A stretch of 64,000 nucleotides of DNA, from assembly GCA_023653115.1 (NCBI GenBank), contig JAMNXO010000005.1:1-64000 (forward strand). Reading direction: 5' to 3'. The DNA comes from Erythrobacter sp. (lineage in GTDB: Bacteria; Pseudomonadota; Alphaproteobacteria; Sphingomonadales; Sphingomonadaceae). Under the pieces are notes generated by a model, which did not search any database, was not told where the DNA came from, and saw nothing but the letters and a program-made list of their open reading frames with translations. Below, piece after piece: positions 15,683 through 24,428 of the stretch. The first letter of the stretch is position 1, and each line of letters starts with the position of its first letter. Made by a program: the position numbers and the translations under genes.

Positions 15683-16006
15683 ATGCCGCAGGAAACGCAA
15701 GCCCCCCCCGCCCCGTCCGATCTGGCGCCTGATCCGGTTCTGGCGAGCTTCCGCAAGAGCATCGACAATATCGATGCCGCGCTGATCCATATTCTGGCCG
15801 AACGGTTTCGCATCACGCAGGCGGTGGGCGAATACAAGGCGCGGGCGACCTTGCCCCCGGCCGACCCCGATCGCGAGGCCCGCCAAATCGCGCGGCTGCG
15901 GAAATTGTCGGAAGAAGCGGATCTTGATCCCGAATTTTCCGAAAAATTCCTGCGCTTCATCATCGACGAAGTGATCCGCCACCACGAGCAGGCGCGCGGC
16001 GGCTGA
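15683..16006 (+). CDS. Chorismate mutase, AroQ type
   Basis: A 107-aa all-helical chorismate mutase domain that converts chorismate to prephenate in the aromatic amino-acid pathway. The family pattern is clear: FRKSIDNIDAALIHILAERF in helix 1, the catalytic Lys in VGEYKARATLPP, and a C-terminal helix FLRFIIDEVIRHHEQ. A Pro-rich 15-residue N terminus precedes it. The ATG at 15683 lies in the divergent region with the prenyl synthase. It is a stand-alone domain, not fused to prephenate dehydratase or dehydrogenase. A salicylate-type isochorismate pyruvate lyase is an alternative of the same fold but less likely. Confidence 0.9.
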   Translation: MPQETQAPPAPSDLAPDPVLASFRKSIDNIDAALIHILAERFRITQAVGEYKARATLPPADPDREARQIARLRKLSEEADLDPEFSEKFLRFIIDEVIRHHEQARGG

Positions 16007-16016
16007 AACCTGCGCC

Positions 16017-16454
16017 TCAGGGCTTATCGCGGGTTTCGGGAACGCTCTCCGGCGGCAGAGATGCCGGAGCGCTGCCCCGCTGGTTTTGCGGCAAGGCCGG
16101 CGAATCCGGTGGGAGCGGGGTGCCGTTGGCGAGCGATTCGAACAGATCGCGCTGCGCCTCCAGCGCATCGGCGCGGTCCCGCAGGAACTGGCGCTCGGCG
16201 CGATTAAGCCGGATCAGCTCACCATTGCCAAGCAGCGCGAAGCGCCCGCGCCCCGGATAGATCAACCCGCCGCTGGTGCACAGCGATCCGGGCTCTGCAT
16301 CGACCTCGCAGCCTGGGCCGATGCCGCGCTGATCGATCACCGGCGGAACAAAGGGATTGCTGAAGACAGTGCGCTGGCCTTCGAGGCCCGAGCTGCCCGC
16401 ACAGGCGGAGAGCCCCAGCATCAGGATCAGCACACCTGGCTTTGCAGCGCTCAT
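16017..16454 (-). CDS. Putative lipoprotein
   Basis: A 145-aa product starting MSAAKPGVLILMLGLSACAG: a short signal with lipobox LSAC (Cys about residue 18), so a lipid-anchored envelope protein. The mature part has two Cys (GPGCEVDAEPGSLCTSGG), likely a disulfide, then a helical segment LNRAERQFLRDRADALEAQR and a Pro/Ser-rich tail. GGAGG eight bases upstream supports the ATG at 16454. It is convergent with chorismate mutase. No family recognised. Confidence 0.65.
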   Translation of the reverse strand: MSAAKPGVLILMLGLSACAGSSGLEGQRTVFSNPFVPPVIDQRGIGPGCEVDAEPGSLCTSGGLIYPGRGRFALLGNGELIRLNRAERQFLRDRADALEAQRDLFESLANGTPLPPDSPALPQNQRGSAPASLPPESVPETRDKP

Positions 16455-16536
16455 ACCTGCCGCCTCCATGGACGTGAAACAGGCTAATTCAATCGCTTGG
16501 TGGCGCTGAACTGTGGCTGAACCGGAGGCACAAAGA

Positions 16537-16570
16537 GGGGCACGCAGCCCGGTCAGAAGCTGCGTGCCCC
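16537..16570 (-). terminator. Strong hairpin terminator
   Basis: GGGGCACGCAG (16537-16547) and CTGCGTGCCCC (16560-16570) make a perfect 11-bp stem with a 12-base loop. On the minus strand TCTTTGT follows, so it most likely ends the transcript of the secreted protein gene at 16687-17244. There is no T run on the plus strand. Confidence 0.65.
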
Positions 16571-16686
16571 GGGGCAAGTTCGGGCCGTTCCACCAGATCG
16601 GCACGCCCTTGCCGCTTTGCGCGCTCCATCGGGTGGCAGGGTCAGCGGGGCCGCAAGCCCTGCCGCAAGCGGCGCAAGCTCTGGTA

Positions 16687-17244
16687 TCAGCCGCGCGGAC
16701 GGCGGGCGCGCGGCGGACGGGCGGTGCCGGGCGCGCGGGTCTTGGTGACGTTGCGGCTCACCTGTCCCGGGCTGCGGGTGGTGGTGCGATCGCGCGAGGC
16801 GAGCACATTGCCTGCGCTGTCCGAGACGCTCTGGCTGGCCTGCGAATTGCCCTGCCCGTCGCGGCTGCGGCTGCCTTCGAGCCCATAGGTCTCGCCGCCG
16901 CGCCCGGTGGCCGTGCCGGTGAAGGTCGAGCCGTTGTCAGTGCGGGTGCGTTCGCCCGTGAGGCTGCGCGAATTGCCCTGCGGACCGGTCTGCACCACGT
17001 CGATCGTCGCGCCGGTGTCCGTGCGCTGACGCACCGCGCTGCTGGTGGCGGTGTTGCCGGTGTTGAGATTGGTGGCCTCCCGCTCGCGAGTGGCGGTGCC
17101 GGCGTCGCGGTCGACCGTGGTGGTCGTGCTGCCGGAGACATTCGGGCCTTCAAAGGTCTTGGTGCGGGTCTGTTCCTGCGCGGCGGCAGGCACCGCGAGC
17201 GCGAGAGCAGTCAGCGAAGCGAGCATCATACGGGTCGTGATCAT
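16687..17244 (-). CDS. Secreted Thr/Ser/Gly-rich protein
   Basis: A 185-aa protein with a clear Sec signal peptide (MITTRMMLASLTALALAVPA, cleavage after AAAQ). The mature part is extremely rich in Thr, Ser, Gly and Arg with imperfect repeats (TVDRDAGTATREREATNLN, GTATGRGGETYGLEGSRSRD), no Cys, and a basic Arg/Pro tail. This suggests an extended, low-complexity extracytoplasmic protein. The ATG at 17244 has GAGGA eight bases upstream. It lies 127 bases after an ECF sigma/anti-sigma pair on the same strand and may be their target or partner, an inference from position. No family recognised. Confidence 0.65.
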   Translation of the reverse strand: MITTRMMLASLTALALAVPAAAQEQTRTKTFEGPNVSGSTTTTVDRDAGTATREREATNLNTGNTATSSAVRQRTDTGATIDVVQTGPQGNSRSLTGERTRTDNGSTFTGTATGRGGETYGLEGSRSRDGQGNSQASQSVSDSAGNVLASRDRTTTRSPGQVSRNVTKTRAPGTARPPRARRPRG

Positions 17245-17371
17245 GGCAAAATTCCTCATCCGTTTCATCATCTTGCGACGTCTTCCTGCGCTGCGGGGTT
17301 GTGCGGCAGGTGACAGATGAGAAACGGGCAAGGCGCGGATCACCCTTCGCGCTGCCCTCGCGTTTTTTTGC

Positions 17372-18370
17372 CTAACGCGGCGGTTCGCCCTTGGGCGTGC
17401 CGGTCTGGGACAGGTCAGGCTGAGGCGCGGCGTCGGGGGCGGCGTCGAGAGCGGCGGGCGGCTCTGCACCCGCCGGTGTATCGTTGCCGAGGCGCTGTGC
17501 GCGGCGCTGCTGCCAGGCCTCCATCAGCGCGCGGCGTTCGGCAGGCGGCAGGCGGCGCAATGCCTCGCGGCGCTGCTCGGGGTTCATCTGCCGCAGCCGT
17601 TCAAATTTTTCGCGCTGCTGGAATGAGCGCTGCTCTTCGCGCAGCGGGCGCACGATATCCTCACGGGTGAGCGCCTCGCCGGCCTCGACCCGCTCGCGCA
17701 TTTCGGCGCGGCGCTGTTCGAGGCGTTGGTCGATTACGCCTTCGCGGCGGGCTTCGGCAGACTCGATGCGAGTGCGGATGCGTGCTTCCTGCTCGGGCGT
17801 GGGGAGCGGCAGGCCGGCTGCGCGGCGGCGTTCCTTTTCGCGTTCGATCCGCTGTTCGATGGCTTGGCGGCGCATGGCGCTGCGTCCCTGCCGCACCTCG
17901 TCGATACGGCGGAAGGCCTCGCCCAGTTCCTCCGGCGTATCGACCGGACCTTCGATCCTGACCGGCGCGAAGGCGGCGGGTGCGGGATCCATCGCGGGCG
18001 CGGACGCCGGAACGGACGAGGCAACGACCTGCGCGGCGGCTTCCTTGCCGGTCAGGCTCGCCCACACCTTTTCGGGCGAGGGCACGGGCAAATCGAAACG
18101 TTCGAGCAGTCCAGTCGCAGCCGCCGCGGTGGCCAGCGCGCTGAAGCCGACCGTGGCGATGGCAATCCGCCGCCCCAATTGCCAGCCGCGCGCGCCGCCG
18201 GTGCCCTTGCGGCGCAGCTCGGGAAGCGGAGCAGGCCGCGCCTCGGCCGCAGCAAGCACACGGTCGGCGAAACCGGCCGGAAGCCCCGGCACGGCAAAAT
18301 CATCAAGCGCGCGCGCCAGCGGGCTGCCGGGCATAATCGGATCGCCGTTATCTTGATCAGTGGCGCTCAT
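17372..18370 (-). CDS. Putative anti-sigma factor (membrane protein with Arg/Glu-rich helical C terminus)
   Basis: The 332-aa product overlaps the stop of the ECF sigma gene by four bases (18367-18370), the usual coupling of sigma and anti-sigma. The N-terminal about 60 residues (LARALDDFAVPGLPAGFADR) resemble the cytoplasmic start of such proteins, followed by one membrane segment (IAIATVGFSALATAAAATGL). The periplasmic part is long, strongly charged and helical (EQRIEREKERRRAAGLPLPT) with an LRQMNPEQRREALRRLPPAE block like DUF3106. No zinc-binding HxxxCxxC is visible, so it is not a ZAS-type anti-sigma. The assignment rests mainly on context. Confidence 0.7.
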   Translation of the reverse strand: MSATDQDNGDPIMPGSPLARALDDFAVPGLPAGFADRVLAAAEARPAPLPELRRKGTGGARGWQLGRRIAIATVGFSALATAAAATGLLERFDLPVPSPEKVWASLTGKEAAAQVVASSVPASAPAMDPAPAAFAPVRIEGPVDTPEELGEAFRRIDEVRQGRSAMRRQAIEQRIEREKERRRAAGLPLPTPEQEARIRTRIESAEARREGVIDQRLEQRRAEMRERVEAGEALTREDIVRPLREEQRSFQQREKFERLRQMNPEQRREALRRLPPAERRALMEAWQQRRAQRLGNDTPAGAEPPAALDAAPDAAPQPDLSQTGTPKGEPPR

Positions 18371-19020
18371 GGCGCGTCTCCTTGCGCCTCGAACGCCTTG
18401 CGCAGAGCCGCACGGGCCCGGAACAGTAGCGATTCGAACGCCTTGATATTCATGTCGAGCGCCGCTGCAGCCTCGGCATTGGGAAGGTCTTCGTAATAGG
18501 TCAGCACGATCGCGGCGCGCTGGCGATCGGGCAACGCCAGCACCAGCGCGCGGGTGGTATCACCCAGTTCCTCGGTCTCCATCTGCTCGTCGGCAAGCGG
18601 CGTCTCGTCGGCGCGCTCCGGCACGTCCTCGCCCGAGATGCGGCGCGCCAGCCGCAGCCGGTCGATTGCGAGATTGGTCACCACCCGCGCCAGCCAACCG
18701 GACAGGCGCAGGCCGGCCGCAGCGGGCGTGCCCGCCGCATGGCGCGCGGCCAGCCGCGGCGCATGGTCCCACAATCGCAAGCAAGCTTCCTGCACAATAT
18801 CCTCAGCCTCATGGGCATCGCCCACCATGCGGTAGGCAATCCGGTTGAGCGACCCGGCATGACGCACAATCGCCTCACGCAGAGCCGCCGGATCACGCGC
18901 CGCCATCCGCGCCACCAGCGCCGCATCATCGGCCATCGGGGCCACGGGAGAAGGCGTGCCGCTAGCGGTCATATCCTGCGTCGCAAATGGCCCCGTTTGC
19001 GGTTGCGTGTGGTGGTTCAC
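18367..19020 (-). CDS. ECF RNA polymerase sigma factor
   Basis: Extracytoplasmic-function sigma-70 family regulator. Region 2 is seen in ALREAIVRHAGSLNRIAYRM and DAHEAEDIVQEACLRLWDHA, and region 4 in LALPDRQRAAIVLTYYEDLP followed by the helix-turn-helix EAAAALDMNIKAFESLLFRA. Length is 217 aa from the first start; ATGs at 18972 or 18936 (MADDAALVARMAARDP) would remove a low-complexity N terminus and are equally plausible. The coupled downstream gene is its likely anti-sigma factor. Such pairs respond to envelope or metabolite signals; which one cannot be told. Confidence 0.9.
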   Translation of the reverse strand: MNHHTQPQTGPFATQDMTASGTPSPVAPMADDAALVARMAARDPAALREAIVRHAGSLNRIAYRMVGDAHEAEDIVQEACLRLWDHAPRLAARHAAGTPAAAGLRLSGWLARVVTNLAIDRLRLARRISGEDVPERADETPLADEQMETEELGDTTRALVLALPDRQRAAIVLTYYEDLPNAEAAAALDMNIKAFESLLFRARAALRKAFEAQGDAP

Positions 19021-19068
19021 TCGAGGGATTAACGGGCGAAGCGATCAATCCCTTCGCGCTCCGCATAT

Positions 19069-20577
19069 TTATGCGCGCGGCAGCCGCAGTTCGACCAGCA
19101 GGCCGCCGAGATCCTCGCTGGTGGCCAGCCGCACGCTGCCGCCATAAATCTCTGCCACATCGCGCACGATCGCGAGGCCGAGGCCGGTGCCCGGCTTGCC
19201 CGTATCGAGCCGCGCGCCGCGATCGAAGATGCGGATGCGCTCGGCCTCGGGGATGCCGGGGCCGTCATCCTCGATCCAGATCAGGCACTCGCCGTCGCGC
19301 TGCTGCACGCCCTCCTCGTCGGGATCGATGGTGACGAACACGCTGCCCCCGCCATACTTGGCGGCGTTCTCGATCAGGTTGCCGAGCAGCTCATCAAGGT
19401 CCTGCCGCTCGATCGCGACTTCGGCGGTGCGGCTGCCGGCGATATCGAGCCGGCCTTCGGGATAGAGCCGCTCGACCGCGCGGCGCACGGCTTCGGCGCT
19501 GGCCATGACATTGGTGCGCGCATGGCCCACTGCGCGGCGACCGACAGCGCGGGCGCGGGCCAGGTGGTGATCGACATGGCGCTGCATCGTGCGGGTCTCG
19601 CGCATCACCGCCGTCCCCAGATCGGGCGCGCGGGCGGTAGCGGCGTTGGTGAGCACGGTCAGCGGGGTTTTCAGAGCGTGGGCCAGATTGCCCGCATGGC
19701 GGCGTGCTTCCTCGGCCTGGCGCTCGGAGTGATCGAGCAGAGCGTTCAACTCCTCGACCAGCGGCTGCACTTCGTGCGGTAGCGGCTCGGTGATGCGTCC
19801 GGCCCCGGTGGTGCGCAGGTTCTGGATCGCGGCGCGCACCCGCCTGAGCGGGGACAGACCATAGCGGATCTGCAGCAGCGCCATCACCAGCAGGCCCAGG
19901 CCCAGCACCGCGAAGCTCCAGAACAGGATCAGCCGCACCCGTCCGATTTGCGCGTCCATCTGTTCGGTCGCGCTGGCGACGGCAAAGGTCCAGCGCGTCT
20001 CGCTGCCGGGCAGGATCACCGTGCGTTCGGCGATGCGGAGCGGCTCGCCCGCGAACTGGGCGGAGTTGTAGAAATGGACATCGCTATCGAAGTGGTCGGC
20101 CTTGGCCTCCACCCCTTCAAGCTCGAGCGTGCGGTCCCACAGGCTGCGCGAGGGCCAGGGTTCGAACTCGCCGCCGCTGATCTGCCAGTAGAGCCCGCTG
20201 CCCGGCTCGAGGAAGCGCTGGTCGCCCAAGGTGCGGTAGAAATAGACCTCGCCGCTGGCGTCGATCTCGGCCGAGGCGATCATCGCGGTAAGGATGTATT
20301 CGAGCTGCTCGTCGAAATTGGCTTCGACCTGGGTGGTGAAGGTGCGTTCAAGCGCGATGCCGCCGCCCAGCAGGAGAACAAAGATCCATCCCGCTGCAAT
20401 CAACCCCATGCGCCGCGCAAGGCTGGCGCGCGGGCGGGCTTCCGCGTCCGCTACCTCGTCGGCAGGCGCAGGTGCACCCTCGCCCGCAGGCAAGGGCGCT
20501 TGCACTTCGCCGCCCTGAGGCGCGCCCCTAGGCTCGGGGTGCTTCGGCGGGGTCGTCGAGGCTGTAACCGAGGCCAC
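19069..20577 (-). CDS. Sensor histidine kinase
   Basis: Membrane-bound two-component sensor, 502 aa. After a Pro/Glu-rich cytoplasmic N terminus comes TM1 (LIAAGWIFVLLLGGGIALER), a periplasmic sensor of about 160 residues, TM2 (LFWSFAVLGLGLLVMALLQI), a HAMP-like linker, the HisKA phospho-acceptor His in NLAHALKTPLTVLTN, and an ATPase domain with NLIENAAKYG, EDDGPGIPEAERIRIF and GTGLGLAIVRDVAE. It resembles PhoQ/FeuQ-type kinases. The start overlaps the response-regulator gene by 50 bases, so the two are cotranscribed. The ligand is unknown. Confidence 0.93.
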   Translation of the reverse strand: MASVTASTTPPKHPEPRGAPQGGEVQAPLPAGEGAPAPADEVADAEARPRASLARRMGLIAAGWIFVLLLGGGIALERTFTTQVEANFDEQLEYILTAMIASAEIDASGEVYFYRTLGDQRFLEPGSGLYWQISGGEFEPWPSRSLWDRTLELEGVEAKADHFDSDVHFYNSAQFAGEPLRIAERTVILPGSETRWTFAVASATEQMDAQIGRVRLILFWSFAVLGLGLLVMALLQIRYGLSPLRRVRAAIQNLRTTGAGRITEPLPHEVQPLVEELNALLDHSERQAEEARRHAGNLAHALKTPLTVLTNAATARAPDLGTAVMRETRTMQRHVDHHLARARAVGRRAVGHARTNVMASAEAVRRAVERLYPEGRLDIAGSRTAEVAIERQDLDELLGNLIENAAKYGGGSVFVTIDPDEEGVQQRDGECLIWIEDDGPGIPEAERIRIFDRGARLDTGKPGTGLGLAIVRDVAEIYGGSVRLATSEDLGGLLVELRLPRA

Positions 20578-21205
20578 GGATGGTCGTTATCACGTCTGCG
20601 CCAAGCTTCTTGCGGATGCGGGTGACGAAGACTTCGATGGTGTTGGAATCCCTGTCGAAATCCTGATCGTAAATATGTTCGATCAGTTCGGTGCGGCTCA
20701 CCACCTTGCCCTTGTGGTGCATCAGGTAGCTCAGCAGCTTGTATTCCTGCGCCGTCAGCTTGACCGGCTCGCCATCAAGCGTGACGCGGCCCGAACGGGT
20801 ATCCAGCCGCACATCGCCGGCGGTGAGTTCCGACGAGGTATTGCCCGAAGCACGGCGGATCAGCGCGCGCAGGCGGGCAATCAGCTCCTCGGTCTGGAAC
20901 GGCTTGGCGAGGTAATCATCAGCGCCCGCATCAAGGCCGGCAACCTTGTCCGACCATGAATCGCGCGCGGTCAGCACCAGCACCGGGAAGGTGCGCCCCT
21001 CGCGCCGCCACATACCAAGCACGGTCAGCCCGTCGATCTCGGGCAGGCCAAGATCAAGGACGACGGCATCGTAGTCCTCTGTCGAGCCCATGAAGTGCCC
21101 GTCCTCGCCATCAGCCGACAGATCGACCGCGTAGCCGGTATGCTCCAGCGTGGACTTGAGCTGCGCGCCCAGCGTGGGCTCGTCCTCGACGATCAGAATT
21201 CGCAT
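20528..21205 (-). CDS. OmpR-family response regulator (PhoP/FeuP-like)
   Basis: A 225-aa regulator: receiver domain starting MRILIVEDEPTLGAQLK with the acidic pair, phospho-acceptor Asp in AVVLDLGLPEIDGL, Thr/Ser in VLVLTARDS and Lys in DYLAKPFQ. It is followed by a winged-helix DNA-binding domain with LTAQEYKLLSYLMHHKGKVV and IEVFVTRIRKKLGADVI. The start at 21205 is fixed by homology to MRILIVEDE; the open frame above it is not conserved. It pairs with the overlapping kinase downstream and follows a PepSY protein, the layout seen for PhoPQ/FeuPQ-like systems. Confidence 0.95.
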   Translation of the reverse strand: MRILIVEDEPTLGAQLKSTLEHTGYAVDLSADGEDGHFMGSTEDYDAVVLDLGLPEIDGLTVLGMWRREGRTFPVLVLTARDSWSDKVAGLDAGADDYLAKPFQTEELIARLRALIRRASGNTSSELTAGDVRLDTRSGRVTLDGEPVKLTAQEYKLLSYLMHHKGKVVSRTELIEHIYDQDFDRDSNTIEVFVTRIRKKLGADVITTIRGLGYSLDDPAEAPRA

Positions 21206-21325
21206 GGTCCACCATTTTCCTGCTGTTTGTTGCGCGAATTGGTGCGCTTTTGCCGCGTCAGCGTCAAGCAAGCCCCATAGGCACGCCCGTCGCCTGTCCC
21301 CCGATCCGGCACGGTCATCGGCGGC

Positions 21326-21643
21326 TCAGCGCGAACGGCCGATGACGCGGCCCGTGCGGGCATCGACATCGACATAGGTAACCCGCCCATCGCGGATAAA
21401 CTTGAGCCGGTAGGCCCGCGCGGTCGAATCATAAGCCGGGCCGAGATATTCGCTGCCCTGCATCTGCGGCAGAATGCGCCGCTCGATCTCGCGCAGCGAG
21501 AGCTGGGTGCCAGCCTTAGCCTCGCGCCGCGCCTCGCCCTGATCGCTGAGCGGCTGGTCCTGCCCCGCCGCGGCAGGCGCGGCCAGGCCGCACAGCGCCG
21601 CAACGGCGAGCAGCAAGACAGAACGGGAGACGGGGCGGTTCAT
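21326..21643 (-). CDS. PepSY-domain periplasmic protein
   Basis: A 105-aa exported protein: signal peptide (SVLLLAVAALCGLAAPAAA, cleavage near AAAG), then a charged linker and one PepSY-like domain (LSLREIERRILPQMQGSEYL, then YRLKFIRDGRVTYVDVDART and the closing GRVIGRSR). Such proteins commonly sit upstream of OmpR/HK pairs and may inhibit a protease or modulate sensing. It lies 120 bases before the response regulator on the same strand. Confidence 0.8.
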   Translation of the reverse strand: MNRPVSRSVLLLAVAALCGLAAPAAAGQDQPLSDQGEARREAKAGTQLSLREIERRILPQMQGSEYLGPAYDSTARAYRLKFIRDGRVTYVDVDARTGRVIGRSR

Positions 21644-21692
21644 GATGCCCTCATGCCTAGCTGCAAGCCTTTGAACAAGGTGTGAATGGGGC

Positions 21693-22439
21693 TCACGGGG
21701 CGGCCGGCGCCCCGTCTTTCACCAGTTCGAACTTGAACGCCATACTGATCCCGGTCGAGACCATGCCCGGCTGCACCGGCGGCGCAGCGGCAACCGCATC
21801 GGCGCTGACGCGCATCATCGCCATTTCGGGCATCGGCCCGCGCCCTTCGATATTCTCGCTGATCCACAGCACCTTGGCACCGTCATAGCCGAACATATCG
21901 GCATAGGCCTTCACCCGCGCCTGCGCCCGCTCGATCGCGCGCTTGCGTGCCGCATCCTTGGCCGCCTCGTCGTTCTCGATCGAGAAGCTGGGGCCATTGA
22001 GATCATTCGCCCCGGCCTCAACCAGCGCATCCAGCACGCGGCCCGCCTGATCGATCTTGCGCAGGATCACGCTCACCCGGTTTGACGCCTGATAGCCGCG
22101 GAACGCCTGACGCTGGGTCGCCTGATCGTAATCATAGCGCGCGTTGAGATTGATGCCGGTGGTCTGGATGTCGCGTTCGGCCACGCCCAGCGCCTTGATG
22201 CGGGCGACAACCTTCTGCATCTCCGCCGAATTCTGGCGCAGCGCCTCGGTTGCTGTCGGAGCCTCGGTGGTGACACCGGCGCCGATGGTGGCAATATCGG
22301 GCGCGACCGAGACGCTTTCAAAGACGCTCAGCTCGATCACCGGCCCTTCGGCCTCGATCTCGATATTGGCTTCGGCCATGGCATGGCTCGGCAGTGCCAG
22401 CGTGGTGACGGCAAGAGCGGCAAGAGCGGGTTTGAACAT
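21693..22439 (-). CDS. SIMPL-domain (DUF541) periplasmic protein
   Basis: A 248-aa protein with a Sec signal peptide (ALAALAVTTLALPSHAMAEA) and a SIMPL/DUF541 domain: ELSVFESVSVAPDIATIGAG, the central VARIKALGVAERDIQTTGIN and the helical AKDAARKRAIERAQARVKAY, with the closing GISMAFKFELVKD. This family forms oligomeric periplasmic or outer-membrane-associated proteins, sometimes called oxidative-stress defence proteins. The biochemical role is unknown. It is 49 bases upstream of the PepSY gene and may head the same transcript. Confidence 0.88.
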   Translation of the reverse strand: MFKPALAALAVTTLALPSHAMAEANIEIEAEGPVIELSVFESVSVAPDIATIGAGVTTEAPTATEALRQNSAEMQKVVARIKALGVAERDIQTTGINLNARYDYDQATQRQAFRGYQASNRVSVILRKIDQAGRVLDALVEAGANDLNGPSFSIENDEAAKDAARKRAIERAQARVKAYADMFGYDGAKVLWISENIEGRGPMPEMAMMRVSADAVAAAPPVQPGMVSTGISMAFKFELVKDGAPAAP

Positions 22440-22539
22440 AGGCGGTTCCTTTCAAAGACCGCGCCAATGGACGCCAGCAGCTTTCACAGGACTGAACCGC
22501 CTTGGCAGCGCGCGTGCAAGTCCCTAAGCGGCGCAGGCC

Positions 22540-24360
22540 ATGGCGCAACCTCCCATTTTCTCGCTCGAAGGTCTCGCTCTGCAACAGGGGGGGCGCTGGC
22601 TGTTCGGCGGCCCGACGCCCACCAGTGGTGCAGCGCCGATCGATCTGCACGTGCTGCCGGGCGACCGGCTGGCGCTGATCGGCCGCAATGGCGCGGGCAA
22701 GACGACGCTGCTGCGGCTGATCATGGAACGGATCGACGCGGATCGCGGCCAGCGGCGGGTGAAGCCCGGGACGCGGATTGTGTTCCTTGAACAGGAGCCC
22801 GATTTCTCCGGCACCGGCACGCTGATGGATTTCGCCCTCGGCGGCGATGATGCCCCGGCCGCGCACGAGGTCGAAGCGATCGCCGGCCAGCTTGGCATCG
22901 ACATGAGCCGCCTGTCGGCCACCGCCAGCGGCGGCGAGCGGCGGCGCGCCGCGATTGCCCGCGCGCTGGCGCAAGACCCCGATCTCATCCTGCTCGACGA
23001 GCCGACCAACCACCTGGATCTGGGCGCGATCGACTGGCTGGAGGACTGGCTCAGCCGTTATCGCGGCGCCTTCATCACCATCAGCCACGATCGCACCTTC
23101 CTGACCCGCCTGACGCGCGCCACCCTGTGGCTCGACCGCGGCACCTTGCGGCGCAAGGAGGTCGGCTTCGGCGGGTATGAAGCGTGGGAAGAACAGGTCT
23201 ATGCCGAGGAAGCCCGCGCGGCGGAACGCATGGATGCCAAGCTGAAGATCGAGGCCCACTGGCTCGAACGCGGTGTCACCGCGCGGCGCAAGCGCAACCA
23301 GGGCCGGCTGGAAAAGCTCTACCAGATGCGCGCGGCGCGGGCCTCGATGATTGCCGGCGCAGGCACCGCCAAGCTGAAGCTCTCCAGCGATGATGACTTC
23401 AAATCGAAGTCGGTGATTGTCGCGGAAGGCATCTCCAAGACCTACGGCGAGCGGGCGATCATCAAGCCGTTCAGCCTGCGCATCCAGAATGGCGACCGCA
23501 TCGGGATCGTCGGCTCGAACGGCGCAGGCAAGACCACCTTGCTGAAAATGCTCACCAAAGAGCTGGAGCCGGACACCGGCAGCGTCACCCATGCCAAGAC
23601 GCTGTCAGGCGTGATGATCGACCAGCAGCGCAAGCTGCTCGAACCCGATGCCACCGTGCGCCAGATCCTGGCCGAGGGCGGCGACTGGATCGATGTGCGC
23701 GGGGTGCGCAAGCACGTCATGGCCTATCTCAAGGACTTCCTGTTCGATCCCGGTCTGGTCGACACCAAGGTCGGCATCCTGTCGGGCGGGGAGCGGTCGC
23801 GGCTGCTGCTGGCGCGAGAATTCGCACGCACCGCGAACCTGCTGGTGCTCGACGAGCCGACCAATGATCTCGATCTCGAAACGCTCGATCTGCTGCAGGA
23901 AGTGATCGCGGATTTCGACGGCACGGTGCTGATCGTCAGCCACGACCGCGACTTTCTCGATCGCACGGTGACGATCACATTGGGTCTCGATGGCTCGGGC
24001 AAGGTCGATATCGTCGCGGGCGGCTATGCCGATTGGGAAGCCAAGCGGCGCCAGCCTGTGGCATCGCGCTCCGCCGCCGCCCGCAAGGACGAGCCCGCCG
24101 CTCCGCCCCCGCCGCCACCTGCCAGATCAACCGTCAAGCTCTCCTACAAGGACCAGCGCGATTACGAGATCCTGCCGGCGCGGATCGAGGAGCTCGAGGC
24201 CGCGATTGCCAAGGGCGAGGCTTTGCTGAACGATCCCGAACTCTACGCCAAGGATCCGCAACGGTTCGCCACTATCTCGGCGGGCGTTGCCAATGCCCGC
24301 ACCGAGAAGGACGCCGCCGAGGAACGCTGGCTGATGCTGGCCGAGCAGGTCGAGGGCTAG
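22540..24360 (+). CDS. uup: ABC-F family ATPase, Uup-like
   Basis: A 606-aa soluble protein with two ABC ATPase domains and no membrane segment. Domain 1: Walker A LIGRNGAGKTTLL, signature SGGERRRAAIARAL, Walker B LILLDEPTNHLDL. Domain 2: Walker A IVGSNGAGKTTLL, signature LSGGERSRLLLARE, Walker B LVLDEPTNDLDLETL. The linker contains MDAKLKIEAHWLERGVTARR. The C terminus is a coiled coil (LSYKDQRDYEILPARIEELE), which is characteristic of Uup and binds branched DNA. ABC-F proteins act on ribosomes or DNA repair rather than transport. It is divergent from the SIMPL gene. Confidence 0.9.
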   Translation: MAQPPIFSLEGLALQQGGRWLFGGPTPTSGAAPIDLHVLPGDRLALIGRNGAGKTTLLRLIMERIDADRGQRRVKPGTRIVFLEQEPDFSGTGTLMDFALGGDDAPAAHEVEAIAGQLGIDMSRLSATASGGERRRAAIARALAQDPDLILLDEPTNHLDLGAIDWLEDWLSRYRGAFITISHDRTFLTRLTRATLWLDRGTLRRKEVGFGGYEAWEEQVYAEEARAAERMDAKLKIEAHWLERGVTARRKRNQGRLEKLYQMRAARASMIAGAGTAKLKLSSDDDFKSKSVIVAEGISKTYGERAIIKPFSLRIQNGDRIGIVGSNGAGKTTLLKMLTKELEPDTGSVTHAKTLSGVMIDQQRKLLEPDATVRQILAEGGDWIDVRGVRKHVMAYLKDFLFDPGLVDTKVGILSGGERSRLLLAREFARTANLLVLDEPTNDLDLETLDLLQEVIADFDGTVLIVSHDRDFLDRTVTITLGLDGSGKVDIVAGGYADWEAKRRQPVASRSAAARKDEPAAPPPPPPARSTVKLSYKDQRDYEILPARIEELEAAIAKGEALLNDPELYAKDPQRFATISAGVANARTEKDAAEERWLMLAEQVEG

Positions 24361-24428
24361 ACCAGCACGGGCGACCTGTTGGAGACACATGAGACACTGT
24401 CCAGAACAGGATAACGTGCCCTGCCCGT

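Noticed and set aside
24361..24428. Insertion-sequence remnant suggested by GAGACAC/GAGACACTGTCC repeats after uup
   Set aside because: Only a short imperfect repeat, no transposase fragment and no target duplication.
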